From Chlamydiales bacterium STE3 (lineage in GTDB: Bacteria; Chlamydiota; Chlamydiia; Chlamydiales; Parachlamydiaceae), in contig VKHO01000048.1 in the NCBI GenBank assembly GCA_011125455.1, positions 24,338 through 88,337 of the forward strand: a stretch of 64,000 nucleotides of DNA. The letters are read 5' to 3'. Under the pieces are notes generated by a model. That model was not told where the DNA came from. It searched no databases and saw only the letters and a list, made by a program, of their open reading frames with translations. The position numbers and the translations under genes are program-made. This document shows positions 46,215-53,746 of this stretch, piece after piece (position 1 is the stretch's first letter; each line of letters opens with the position of its first letter).

Positions 46215-47279
46215 ATGAAAGTCACAGGTTACGCTGCAAGAGATGCAAAAACACCTTTAGCTCCTTTTGATTTTGAAAGACGTGAGCTACGATCAAACGA
46301 TGTCCTTATCGAAATTCTCTATTGCGGCATTTGCCATTCAGATTTACACACCGTAAAGAGTGAGTGGGAGGGAACAATCTACCCAGTAGTTCCTGGCCAC
46401 GAAATTGTTGGTCGCGTCACTAAGGTGGGCAATGCTGTTAAAGATTTTAAAGCAGGGGATTTAGCCGCAGTAGGCTGCCTCGTCGATTCTTGTCGCTCTT
46501 GTCCAAGTTGTAAAGACCACCTTGAGCAATTTTGTGAAAATGGCTTTGTCTTGACCTATAATGGCATGGATAAAGTGGATGGCAAAGTGACTTATGGCGG
46601 CTACTCGACGGACATTGTTGTTGATGAAAAATTTGTGCTCCATGTCCCAAAAGAATTCAAAGAGAAAGATCTTCCTAATATCGCTCCTCTTCTTTGTGCA
46701 GGAATTACGACCTACTCCCCTCTTCGTCATTGGAAAATTAATAAGAATAGTAAGGTCGGCGTTGTAGGATTAGGCGGTCTCGGCCATATGGCGATTAAAA
46801 TTGCCCATGCTCTCGGTGCTAAAGTTGTTCTCTTTACAACATCGCAAAATAAAACAGAAGACGCTAAAAGACTTGGAGCGGATGAGGTTGTTTTATCCAA
46901 AAATGCCGATGAAATGAAAAAGCATTTAAATAGCTTTGATTTTATCATTAATACAGTTGCAGCTTCCCACAATTTAGATGCCTATCTTGAGCTTTTAAAG
47001 CGCGATGGCACAATGTGTCTGGTCGGAGCTCCTGCAACACCTCACTCTTCCCCAAGTATTAATAATTTCATCTTTAAGCGTAGGAGTTTGGCTGGATCCT
47101 TGATAGGTGGATTACAGGAAACCCAAGAGATGCTGGATTTTTGTGCCAAGCACCACATTACTTCAGACATTGAATTGATTCCTGTTGAAAAGATCAATGA
47201 AGCTTATGAGCGGATGCAAAAAAATGATGTGAAGTACCGGTTTGTCATCGATATGGCTTCATTAAAGAATAAAAACTAG
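46215..47279 (+). CDS. Zinc-dependent NADP alcohol dehydrogenase (YahK/cinnamyl-alcohol type)
   Basis: A 354-residue medium-chain dehydrogenase. Catalytic zinc ligands are in YCGICHSDLHTV and VPGHEIVGRV; the structural zinc lobe is DSCRSCPSCKDHLEQFCENG with four Cys; the nucleotide fold is VGVVGLGGLGHMAIKIAHALGAKVV. This is the YahK/AdhC-like group acting on aldehydes with NADPH. The ATG at 46215 is chosen, with AAAGGA seven bases upstream; the ATG at 46209 overlaps that site. It is a single-gene unit with its own terminator. Environmental chlamydiae probably use it for aldehyde detoxification. Confidence 0.92.
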   Translation: MKVTGYAARDAKTPLAPFDFERRELRSNDVLIEILYCGICHSDLHTVKSEWEGTIYPVVPGHEIVGRVTKVGNAVKDFKAGDLAAVGCLVDSCRSCPSCKDHLEQFCENGFVLTYNGMDKVDGKVTYGGYSTDIVVDEKFVLHVPKEFKEKDLPNIAPLLCAGITTYSPLRHWKINKNSKVGVVGLGGLGHMAIKIAHALGAKVVLFTTSQNKTEDAKRLGADEVVLSKNADEMKKHLNSFDFIINTVAASHNLDAYLELLKRDGTMCLVGAPATPHSSPSINNFIFKRRSLAGSLIGGLQETQEMLDFCAKHHITSDIELIPVEKINEAYERMQKNDVKYRFVIDMASLKNKN

Positions 47280-47296
47280 TAATAGGGCTTATTTTA

Positions 47297-47329
47297 AGAC
47301 GCTTATAAACTAAATAAGTGTCTTTTTTT
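47297..47329 (+). terminator. Intrinsic terminator after the alcohol dehydrogenase
   Basis: AGACGCTTAT and ATAAGTGTCT (one G-U pair) flank a seven-base loop and run into TTTTTTT. Confidence 0.85.
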
Positions 47330-47478
47330 ATTGCATTTTGACAAATAATCTTTTTTTGATTTTAATACAGAAAAAGGCTCCTTATAAATACTTTAACTTT
47401 TGACTACATCGCAAGGACTGAAGATCATGCGATGGGACTAATTTGCGATGGGCAAGAATTAGCTCAAGGAGAATATTT

Positions 47479-47811
47479 ATGGATCCTAATACGATGAATT
47501 TAATCATTAGTTTAATTAGCGGACTTATCGGGGGAAATATTGCAGGATCCGCTATGTCGCCAGAGAAAAATCTTGGCGGCTTATTTAACTCCGTCAGTGG
47601 CCTGATCGGCGGGGGTATTGGTGGGTATATCCTTAAAGCTGTAGGGCTTGTAGCAGCAACAACAGTAGTCACCCAAGCAGGAGTTACTCCTGAACCTGCT
47701 TCTTTGGACCTCTCAATGATACTAGCTAACATTGGTGGTGGTGGGGCAGTTGGCGCTATTTTAACTGCGCTTACCACATGGGCTAAAGATGCATCGGAAA
47801 AACAGGAATAG
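47479..47811 (+). CDS. Small glycine-rich hydrophobic protein
   Basis: A 110-residue protein: MDPNTMNLIISLISGLIGGNIAGSAMSPEKNLGGLFNSVSGLIGGGIGGYILKAVG and a second half SLDLSMILANIGGGGAVGAILTALTTWAKDASEKQE. Glycine-zipper-like helices (GGNIAG, GGGIGGY, GGGGAVGAI) suggest a membrane-associated or oligomerising protein; similar short proteins are widespread in proteobacteria and unannotated. AAGGAG eight bases before the ATG at 47479 decides the start over an earlier in-frame ATG at 47443. Confidence 0.7.
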   Translation: MDPNTMNLIISLISGLIGGNIAGSAMSPEKNLGGLFNSVSGLIGGGIGGYILKAVGLVAATTVVTQAGVTPEPASLDLSMILANIGGGGAVGAILTALTTWAKDASEKQE

Positions 47812-47878
47812 TTTTTCGTGACTATCTGCGTTTTTTGCTAAACGCACAGAGTCTTCTTCTCAAAACACGATTGGACCT

Positions 47879-48793
47879 ATGTTTGATTCTATTTTAGATC
47901 GCTCGATTTTCTTTTCTTTTGATCAATCAGGTTTCCTACGCCATCAAAAAAAATTTTCTCATGAAAAACTTAGTTTGGAAGGTAAATTCGCTCTTGTGAC
48001 AGGAGCGACAAGTGGTATTGGGCTGGCCCTAGCGAAAAGATTTTCTGAGTATGGCGCAACACTACTTTTTCCTGTAAGGGATTTGCAAAAAGGAGAAAGC
48101 TCCTTTAAAGACTACCTTAAGACGCAATTGGTCAAGCTGAACGTGGGCTATTTAGAAGAAGTGACTGCTTTTACCAGTACCTATCAAGGCTCCTCCTTCA
48201 ATGTGATTGTGCACAATGCGGGTTCTATGCCTGCAAAGAAAATGCTTCTATCTGGCTTTGAGGAAATTTTTGTTTCGCAGGTTATTGGGCCTTACCTTAT
48301 TACACGTGCGATGATCGAAAAAAATCACCTAATAGAAGGGGCGCGCATTATCTTTGTCTCTTCCGGAGGTATGTATCTCAAACGCTTGGATTTGAAGGAT
48401 ATAAATTTTGAAAGGCATCCCTACAATAAATATGAAGCCTATTCTAACGCAAAACGCGCTCAGGTTATGTTGAGTAGGCTCTTTGAAAAACATTATCCTA
48501 ACCGCTTTAAATTTAGCACAATGCATCCTGGCTGGGTCGACACCCCGGGAGTCCTTACATCAATGCCCCTATTTTCTAGGCTTTTAAAACACCGCTTGAG
48601 GACACCGGATCAGGGATGTGACACAATCGCATGGCTTGCAGCAACAAACGAGAATTACCCATCCGGTTGCTTTTGGTTTGATCGCAAAAAGTCTAATACA
48701 TCTCTTTTTCCCTTTAGGAAAAATAAAGAAGAAGAGGAGCAATTGCTTTGGGATTATCTTGAAATAATTTATCGCAAATACAATGCGTATTGA
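47879..48793 (+). CDS. Short-chain dehydrogenase/reductase, DHRS12-like
   Basis: A 304-residue SDR. The Rossmann motif GKFALVTGATSGIGLALAKRF starts at about residue 35, later NVIVHNAGSMP, IIFVSSGGMYL with the catalytic Ser, and YEAYSNAKRAQVML with the YxxxK pair. The unusually long N-terminal stretch (about 33 residues before the fold) is as in the DHRS12/DHRS-like subgroup. Substrate is unknown, probably a lipid or retinoid-like aldehyde or ketone. The next gene overlaps by 11 bases. In other bacteria such SDRs often sit with DUF2878 genes. Confidence 0.85.
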   Translation: MFDSILDRSIFFSFDQSGFLRHQKKFSHEKLSLEGKFALVTGATSGIGLALAKRFSEYGATLLFPVRDLQKGESSFKDYLKTQLVKLNVGYLEEVTAFTSTYQGSSFNVIVHNAGSMPAKKMLLSGFEEIFVSQVIGPYLITRAMIEKNHLIEGARIIFVSSGGMYLKRLDLKDINFERHPYNKYEAYSNAKRAQVMLSRLFEKHYPNRFKFSTMHPGWVDTPGVLTSMPLFSRLLKHRLRTPDQGCDTIAWLAATNENYPSGCFWFDRKKSNTSLFPFRKNKEEEEQLLWDYLEIIYRKYNAY

Positions 48794-49700
48794 TAGCCTC
48801 TTGAACACGTTTCTTTATACTGTCGGGTGGACAGCAGCGCTTTTATTAGCTGCTGCGCAAATGCCCTTATTAGCTATTTTAGGCGTTTTGGCTTCTCTGC
48901 TCTTTCAACTCGTGTTTAGTTACTTTAAAAATTCGTTATTTTGGGTGGAACTCTTTTTAGCAATCTACGCCTTAGCCATTGGGGTTCTTCTGGAAACGAT
49001 TTTCTTGCAAGCAGGCATCATTGAGTATTCGTTTCGAGACAGCCATTTTCCGCCTCTTTGGCTAGTCCTTATTTACTCCCTTTTCTCAACCACATTTAAT
49101 CGATCTTTTAGCTTGATTAATCGCCATTGGATGATTCCTATAGGGGTAGGGATGTTAGCACCATTGAGCTATCTGGCAGGTCAAAGGCTAGGGCTTTGCG
49201 TCTTTCCTTATGGAAAGGTGATTGGCTTAAGCGGGATTGCTTTAGGATGGATGGCTGCCTTGTCGCTCCTTGCGTTTCTTAATCGACGGTTGTTAGAGAT
49301 AAACTCAGCTATTGACCGAGAGTTTCAAAGTTCTATGGGACAAAAAATGCTGTTTGATGGAGACTGCCCTCTTTGCTCGAAGGAGGTAGATATGCTTAAA
49401 ACTAGCAGGGGCAACAATCACATCGACTTCATCGATATAGCAGGTGCGGACTACAGACCAGAAGAACATCAAGGTATTTCTTATGAAACGGCCATGAAGG
49501 AAATCCTTTCTATCTCGCAAGAGGGCCACATTGCCCAAGGCACTGAGGCCTTTTACCTCATTTACGCAAAAGCGGGCTGGAAAGGGTTGGCAATGTTTTT
49601 AAAAGCTCCATTTTTTGCCCCTCTGTCCACTTCTTTCTACAAAGTATTTGCCAAAAACCGTCTTCTTATTACCGGTAGATCTAAAAAGGAGAAATTTTAA
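48783..49700 (+). CDS. DUF2878 membrane domain fused to a DCC-type thiol oxidoreductase domain
   Basis: A 305-residue protein. Residues 1-165 hold five or so membrane helices of DUF2878 type (NTFLYTVGWTAALLLAA, FWVELFLAIYALAIGVLLETIFLQAGIIEY, HFPPLWLVLIYSLFSTTFN, YLAGQRLGLCVFPYG). Residues about 188-300 are a DUF393/DCC domain: MLFDGDCPLCSKEVDML with the DxxCPxC motif, then FIDIAG, GISYETAM, EAFYLIYAKAGWKGLAMFLKAPFFAPL. DCC proteins have a thioredoxin-like fold. The fusion joins two families that are usually separate genes. It is coupled to the SDR gene upstream. Confidence 0.8.
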   Translation: MRIDSLLNTFLYTVGWTAALLLAAAQMPLLAILGVLASLLFQLVFSYFKNSLFWVELFLAIYALAIGVLLETIFLQAGIIEYSFRDSHFPPLWLVLIYSLFSTTFNRSFSLINRHWMIPIGVGMLAPLSYLAGQRLGLCVFPYGKVIGLSGIALGWMAALSLLAFLNRRLLEINSAIDREFQSSMGQKMLFDGDCPLCSKEVDMLKTSRGNNHIDFIDIAGADYRPEEHQGISYETAMKEILSISQEGHIAQGTEAFYLIYAKAGWKGLAMFLKAPFFAPLSTSFYKVFAKNRLLITGRSKKEKF

Positions 49701-49709
49701 TTGCCCTGA

Positions 49710-49920
49710 TTACTCATTTGTAAAAGATATCCAATCTTTTTCATTTCTACCTACGAATTGCGTTACAAACAATTTATCCTCTAAATCCGTTTCCCTTAAG
49801 CTAAGCCTTACTCTTCCTAGGATTATCAATTATAGAAATAGAAAAACTACGCGAATGCTCCCAGCCTCCATCGCCCTGGTGTGCCTACCATTCTTGTAGC
49901 TGCTTCAAAATTAAATCCAT
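49710..49920 (-). pseudogene. Imm53-like immunity gene remnant (outermost copy)
   Basis: From an ATG at 49920 the minus strand reads MDLILKQLQEW, stop, AHQGDGGWEH and on to IIDNP; the remainder (RVRLSLRETDLEDKLFVTQFVGRNEKDWISFTNE) is in a shifted frame. It matches the intact copy at 53263-53565, including about 30 bases upstream of the start, so it is a duplicate of that copy. A stop at codon 12, a frameshift and loss of the C-terminal third make it inactive. Confidence 0.75.
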
Positions 49921-50050
49921 TTCGTGTTTCTCATTTTTCTGCTTATTTGGAAAATATAAAAAATATTCAAATAAGAAATCGTACATTTATGGGATATTTT
50001 CCTTCCCCTTACAGTAATTTGATATCATATTAGGGGTTTTTCTTGATTTT

Positions 50051-50088
50051 ACTCAGTACGTTGAGTAAAATCACTCAATACACTGAGT
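50051..50088 (+). promoter_or_regulatory. Paired palindromic operator sites upstream of the AAA_14 ATPase
   Basis: ACTCAGTACGTTGAGT (50051-50066) and ACTCAATACACTGAGT (50073-50088) are palindromes whose centres are 22 bases apart, two turns of helix. A half-site GCGCTGAG follows at about 50102. They end 29 bases before the ATG at 50117. The layout suits cooperative binding of a dimeric regulator. Confidence 0.7.
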
Positions 50089-50116
50089 AAAAACCCCAAA
50101 AGCGCTGAGTTTTTTT

Positions 50117-51310
50117 ATGATAAAGAAAAGAAAGTCTTTTGAAGTACTCCTAAAAAGGCTAAAAGAGCCGCGTCGCTTTATTCAATCTCTTATAGGTCCA
50201 CGTCAGGTAGGCAAAACTACGTTAGCTCGTCAAGTAGCAGACGAATTAGGAATACCGAGCCGTTATGTAACGGCAGATCTTGCCACGCTTCAAGATGTAT
50301 CCTGGTTAAGACAGCAATGGGATGCCGCAAGAGAGCTTGCAAAATCTGAAGGTAAAACTATCCTAATTGTGGATGAAATTCAGAAGATTCCCCATTGGTC
50401 AGATATGATCAAATTTCTCTGGGATCAAGATACAGGCTCTGGGGTTGATCTTTTGGTATTAATTCTTGGATCTTCTCCTTGGCTAATGCAAAAGGGCCTC
50501 TCTGAAAGTCTAGCTGGAAGATTTGAGATCATCCCCATTACTCATTGGTCGTTTAAAGAGATGCATGAGATCTTTGGTTGGTCGTTAGAGCACTATCTTT
50601 ATTTTGGTGGATATCCTGGGGCTGCCCCTCTTGCTGATGAAGAAAATCCATCGAGATGGATTAACTACATTAACGATTCTATCATTGAAACAACTATTTC
50701 TCGTGATATTTTATTGATGAGTCAAGTGAATAAACCTGCCTTACTAAGAAGACTCTTTCAGTTAGGATGTAATTATTCAGGCCAAATTCTTTCCTATAAC
50801 AAAATGCTTGGTGAGTTACAAGATGCTGGGAATTCGACTACTTTAGCTCATTATGTGGATCTACTTAATGGAGCTGGTCTTCTTAGTGGATTACAAAAAT
50901 TCACAAATCAGAGTGTAAGACGTAAGGGATCAAGCCCTAAATTTTCGGTTTACAATACCGCCCTTATGAGTGCTCAATCTGGCAAAAATTTCCTAGAAGC
51001 AATGTCTGATCGTTCATTTTTTGGGAGGCTTGTCGAATCTACTGTAGGTGCCCATTTGCTCAATAGCATTCGAGGAACTCAAATTGAACTTTTCTATTGG
51101 AGAGAAGGAGATAGAGAAGTCGATTTTGTTCTTCAGCTAGGAGATAAGCTTATTGCAATAGAAGTTAAAAGTAGCCAAGATTCCATACAGCATTCAGGGA
51201 TAGATGCATTCGTAAAACAATTCAATCCAAATAGAATCTTGTTAGTGGGAGATCAAGGAATTCCCCTAAAAACATTTTTATTAACATCTCCAATTTCATT
51301 ATTCGAATAG
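50117..51310 (+). CDS. AAA_14 / DUF4143 ATPase
   Basis: A 397-residue protein. Walker A is GPRQVGKTTLARQ at about 27-39, Walker B ILIVDEIQKIP near 83-93, and sensor region LVLILGSSPWLMQKGLSESLAGRF. The C-terminal DUF4143 part has YFGGYPGAAPL, a winged-helix-like middle, and GDREVDFVLQLGDKLIAIEVKSS, a PD-(D/E)xK-like pattern (Asp, Glu-x-Lys). Proteins of this family are widespread, often mobile-looking accessory genes of unknown role, sometimes suggested as toxin-antitoxin or DNA-handling elements. It is on the opposite strand to the immunity array and splits it, so it probably arrived after the array formed. Confidence 0.88.
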   Translation: MIKKRKSFEVLLKRLKEPRRFIQSLIGPRQVGKTTLARQVADELGIPSRYVTADLATLQDVSWLRQQWDAARELAKSEGKTILIVDEIQKIPHWSDMIKFLWDQDTGSGVDLLVLILGSSPWLMQKGLSESLAGRFEIIPITHWSFKEMHEIFGWSLEHYLYFGGYPGAAPLADEENPSRWINYINDSIIETTISRDILLMSQVNKPALLRRLFQLGCNYSGQILSYNKMLGELQDAGNSTTLAHYVDLLNGAGLLSGLQKFTNQSVRRKGSSPKFSVYNTALMSAQSGKNFLEAMSDRSFFGRLVESTVGAHLLNSIRGTQIELFYWREGDREVDFVLQLGDKLIAIEVKSSQDSIQHSGIDAFVKQFNPNRILLVGDQGIPLKTFLLTSPISLFE

Positions 51311-51313
51311 CCG

Positions 51314-51330
51314 TTACAGTGAGACTGTAA
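51314..51330 (+). terminator. Short hairpin after the AAA_14 gene
   Basis: TTACAGT and ACTGTAA around GAG, beginning three bases after the stop codon. No T run follows, so its strength is doubtful. Confidence 0.35.
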
Positions 51331-51501
51331 TCAAGTAGCCAAAATGAAATATAGGGTGAATGTGAATTACAATTGAATTTGCAAAACTGGATCACCCTTC
51401 ATACCTTGACCTTGCCCCCTGATTCCATCCAGGGTTAAATAGAGATTCAAGCAATTAATTTCTTGTTATTTTCACTTAAACTTCTAATAAATTATTTTGG
51501 A
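51331..51501. other. Non-coding stretch between ATPase gene and palindrome
   Basis: No open frame or recognised family on either strand. A C-rich segment near 51405-51435 with CCCTG/CAGGG arms differs in composition from its A/T-rich surroundings and might be foreign, but I cannot assign it. Confidence 0.3.
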
Positions 51502-51546
51502 CTTAGAGAGTGTCTTCAAATTTGAAATTTGAAGACACTCTCTAAG
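51502..51546. repeat. 45-nt perfect palindrome
   Basis: Two 22-base arms, CTTAGAGAGTGTCTTCAAATTT and its exact reverse complement, flank a single G at 51524. It sits exactly where an Imm53-like remnant breaks off, so it may be the scar or terminal pair of a mobile element, or a very strong hairpin. Confidence 0.8.
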
Positions 51547-51715
51547 ATTAGTGATTTTTAATCTAGCAATGCACCCAGCTTGTCTTACTTCATTCATATA
51601 GATTAACACAAAGCCTATTCTATAATTCTGCTTTTTCTAAGTTAACATCTATGCTCCAACTCGGATTATCAAGCGTTGTAATTTTAAGATTTTTCATATG
51701 CATGCCATAAGTTTT
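51547..51715 (-). pseudogene. Imm53-like immunity gene remnant (middle part only)
   Basis: The minus strand reads KNLKITTLDNPSWSIDVNLEKAEL, stop, then after frame slips KTSWVHC and IKNH, which correspond to the middle of Imm53-like proteins. The N-terminal helix is lost and the C-terminal third is missing at the 45-nt palindrome. Clearly not functional. Confidence 0.65.
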
Positions 51716-51766
51716 TTTGCCTTACCTAATGAATATCTTTACCTCAGCGCTAACTTTCTACTATCT

Positions 51767-52234
51767 CTAACAGGGATAGGGAAGGTTTGTAAGAAAATCC
51801 GTCGTTAAGCTTTCAATCTCATAATTTTTTTTGATAATATCAACCACTCCCCTGTGGGGTGTGTAAACATAGGCATAGGTTCCATCTACAGCTCTAACTG
51901 TTGTGTCCGTTCTTGCAACTAGAGGAGGGTAGAGGATATCTTTTTCGCCTTCCCATCTTGCTGGAATTTCTTCAAAAAGAAAGAAATCTCCCCAATCAAA
52001 AATTTGGATATAGTTAAGAATTTTTAAAAAATCTTCTAATTTTAAAATCTGGTTTTCTCGATCCTTCAAGTAAGCAATTTGGTTCCCTTTAGATCCCCCG
52101 TCGATGTAATCTAAAATCACAAAGTTAGGCCTAATCACATTTTTCAAGTAAAAAATTATTTTAGAGATGGCTTCCCCTGTAGGACCATCATTGAGTTCTA
52201 AAGTAACAAGGTGCCATTTAGATTTATTAACCAT
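51767..52234 (-). CDS. Unknown 155-residue protein, probable immunity protein of another toxin tip
   Basis: A soluble 155-residue protein (MVNKSKWHLVTLELNDGPTGEAISKIIFYLKN...) unlike the Imm53-like copies around it. It has alternating strands and helices, an acidic character and ends LTTDFLTNLPYPC. I do not recognise the family. It lies inside the immunity array, on the same strand, 22 bases behind a short frame ending GCKKGPYPFPYE that looks like the C-terminal end of a polymorphic toxin. In Rhs loci a displaced toxin tip followed by its immunity gene is the usual arrangement, so an immunity role is inferred from position. Confidence 0.6.
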   Translation of the reverse strand: MVNKSKWHLVTLELNDGPTGEAISKIIFYLKNVIRPNFVILDYIDGGSKGNQIAYLKDRENQILKLEDFLKILNYIQIFDWGDFFLFEEIPARWEGEKDILYPPLVARTDTTVRAVDGTYAYVYTPHRGVVDIIKKNYEIESLTTDFLTNLPYPC

Positions 52235-52256
52235 TGCGTTCCCTCTTGTTAGTTAG

Positions 52257-52370
52257 CTATTCGTAAGGAAAAGGATACGGACCCTTTTTACAGCCATTTT
52301 GACTTGACGCTGGAGGATAGTGAGGATTAGGATGGTCTTTTCTACGATGTATTCTTTTAACGAAAGTAAG
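52257..52370 (-). pseudogene. Displaced toxin-tip fragment (orphan Rhs C-terminus) candidate
   Basis: An open frame of 37 codons without start codon reads KRIHRRKDHPNPHYPPASSQ and then NGCKKGPYPFPYE before TAG. Upstream in another frame DNFGLAYFR precedes it. The basic, His- and Pro-rich end resembles C-termini of secreted nuclease-type polymorphic toxins, although I cannot name the family. Position directly ahead of the 155-residue gene supports a toxin/immunity junction. Confidence 0.45.
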
Positions 52371-52472
52371 CTAAACCGAAATTATCAACGAGGGCAATCC
52401 TAACAAAAAGGCATAGCAATAAACCAAATTTTATTGTAATGGCCTCCTTGAACATCGAAATTGAGCAAGATT

Positions 52473-52766
52473 CTATTCGCTTTCGCTCCACTGAATAAAA
52501 ACTTGCAACAATTCAGTCAAATTCCCAGCTCCACATGTCCCTTCAAACTTCCGGTCATTAACGGCGCATTGCAGCCAATCTGTGTCGCTTCTTTTAATTT
52601 TAACTTCGGTAAACGGCTTATCTTCTAAATCAGTGTCACCGAGATCGACTGTAATCCTCCAGGCTTGGGGGCTAATTGCCTCAATATTAACACCATATGA
52701 ATGTTCCCAATCTCCGTCTCAATTTTGTGCGTACCATCGTTGCAACTGTCTTAAAGTTAAGTCCAT
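52473..52766 (-). pseudogene. Imm53-like immunity gene with a single stop at codon 16
   Basis: The frame MDLTLRQLQRWYAQN is stopped by TGA at 52721-52719 exactly where intact copies have Cys (QQC), then continues without fault through DGDWEHSYGVNIEAIS, LGDTDLEDKPFTEVKIKRSDTDWLQCAV and FEGTCGAGNLTELLQVFIQWSESE to a TAG at 52473: 97 codons, full family length. GAGG precedes the ATG. Only one base (TGC or TGT to TGA) disables it. Confidence 0.8.
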
Positions 52767-52829
52767 TTTTTATGCCTCAATCTTATATTTAGGGCTCTTC
52801 GCAAAATTTAATTAAAGAAGTTACCGAAA

Positions 52830-53132
52830 TCAATTTTCTTTTTGAACTTCTACCCAATTTATAAAAATTTGAAGCATTTCCTCTAGATTTTCAGCTCCAC
52901 AAGCACCTTCGAATTGCTGATTTTTAATCCAGCAGTGTACCCAGTCTGTCTCACTTCGTTCATTTTTAAGAGAAACAAAAGACTTACCCTCTAACTCGGT
53001 ACCCATTAAATCAATTTTTAGGCGCCAACCTGGATTGTCGATCGTCCCAATTTTGATTCTTTCCTTATGATCACATTGACAATCACAATTTTTTACATAC
53101 TATTTTTGTAACCAATCTAAAAACGCATTCAT
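52830..53132 (-). pseudogene. Imm53-like immunity gene with a single stop at codon 11
   Basis: MNAFLDWLQK is followed by TAG at 53102-53100, exactly where the others have Trp (TGG in EWY), then an uninterrupted frame YVKNCDCQCDHKERIKIGTIDNP, GWRLKIDLMGTELEGKSF, NERSETDWVHCWIKNQQFEGACGAENLEEMLQIFINWVE to TGA at 52830. One base change (TGG to TAG) accounts for the loss. Confidence 0.8.
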
Positions 53133-53215
53133 CTATTTTCCTTGTTTTGATAAGGCCATTTCTCACCGTTCAAGGCATCGAACTTTTCCGGGTATGTGGA
53201 GACAATTAACAGGGA
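53129..53215 (-). pseudogene. Second toxin-tip-like fragment abutting a broken immunity copy
   Basis: A frame of 28 codons without start reads LLIVSTYPEKFDALNGEKWP then YQNKENR. Its TGA overlaps the ATG at 53132 of the broken Imm53-like gene as ATGA, the coupling usual for a toxin followed by its immunity gene. Short length makes this a tentative call. Confidence 0.35.
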
Positions 53216-53262
53216 ATTTATTCACACAAAATAAAAAAAATTAGAGGACTAAGCGACCAGGC

Positions 53263-53565
53263 TTAATTTTCTTCTGTGCTCTCTGCCCAATTAATAAAAA
53301 TCTGCAGCATTTCCATTAAATTTCCTGTTCCCCCGTATACTTGAAACTGATTATTTGCCACGTTACAAAAAACCCAGTCATCGTCGCTTCTATCATCAAA
53401 AATTTTAATGAAAGGTTTATCTTCTAGCTCAGTTCCTTCCAAGTTAATTTTTATACTCCATCCCGGATTGTCAATTGTTGTAATTGTAATTTTCTGTGCA
53501 TGTTCCCAATCACCATCGCACTGTTGTGCATACCATTCTTGCAACTGCTTTAAAATTAAATCCAT
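53263..53565 (-). CDS. Imm53-family immunity protein (copy 3)
   Basis: A 100-residue protein, MDLILKQLQEWYAQQCDGDWEH, ITTIDNPGWSIKINLEGTELEDKPF, DDDWVFCNVANNQFQVYGGTGNLMEMLQIFINWAESTEEN. This is the Imm53 pattern (W, CDGDWEH, TxDNPGW, ELxDKPF, DW, GG..NL.E.L..F..W) known from immunity proteins of polymorphic toxin systems. An upstream in-frame TTG at 53610 adds 15 residues but the shared MDL start of the paralogues favours 53565. It probably neutralises a type 24-like toxin domain related to that of the Rhs protein. Confidence 0.8.
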   Translation of the reverse strand: MDLILKQLQEWYAQQCDGDWEHAQKITITTIDNPGWSIKINLEGTELEDKPFIKIFDDRSDDDWVFCNVANNQFQVYGGTGNLMEMLQIFINWAESTEEN

Positions 53566-53611
53566 TTCGTATTTCTTATTTTTCCTGCTTATATTGAAGG
53601 GTTTACTCAAT

Positions 53612-53746
53612 TCATTTTTCTCTCTGGTCTTCCATCCAACTAACAGAAATTTGTAACATTTCTTTTATATTTTCATTTCCGCAAGCACCTTCAGATTGCT
53701 GATTTTTATCTAGCAATACACCCAGCTTGTCTTACTTCGTTCATTA
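53612..53746 (-). pseudogene. Imm53-like immunity gene remnant (C-terminal part)
   Basis: In one frame the minus strand reads DKLGVLLDKNQQSEGACGNENIKEMLQ and then ISVSWMEDQREK before TGA, matching the last 40 residues of Imm53-like proteins. The N-terminal two thirds are absent and a stop precedes the segment. Confidence 0.65.
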
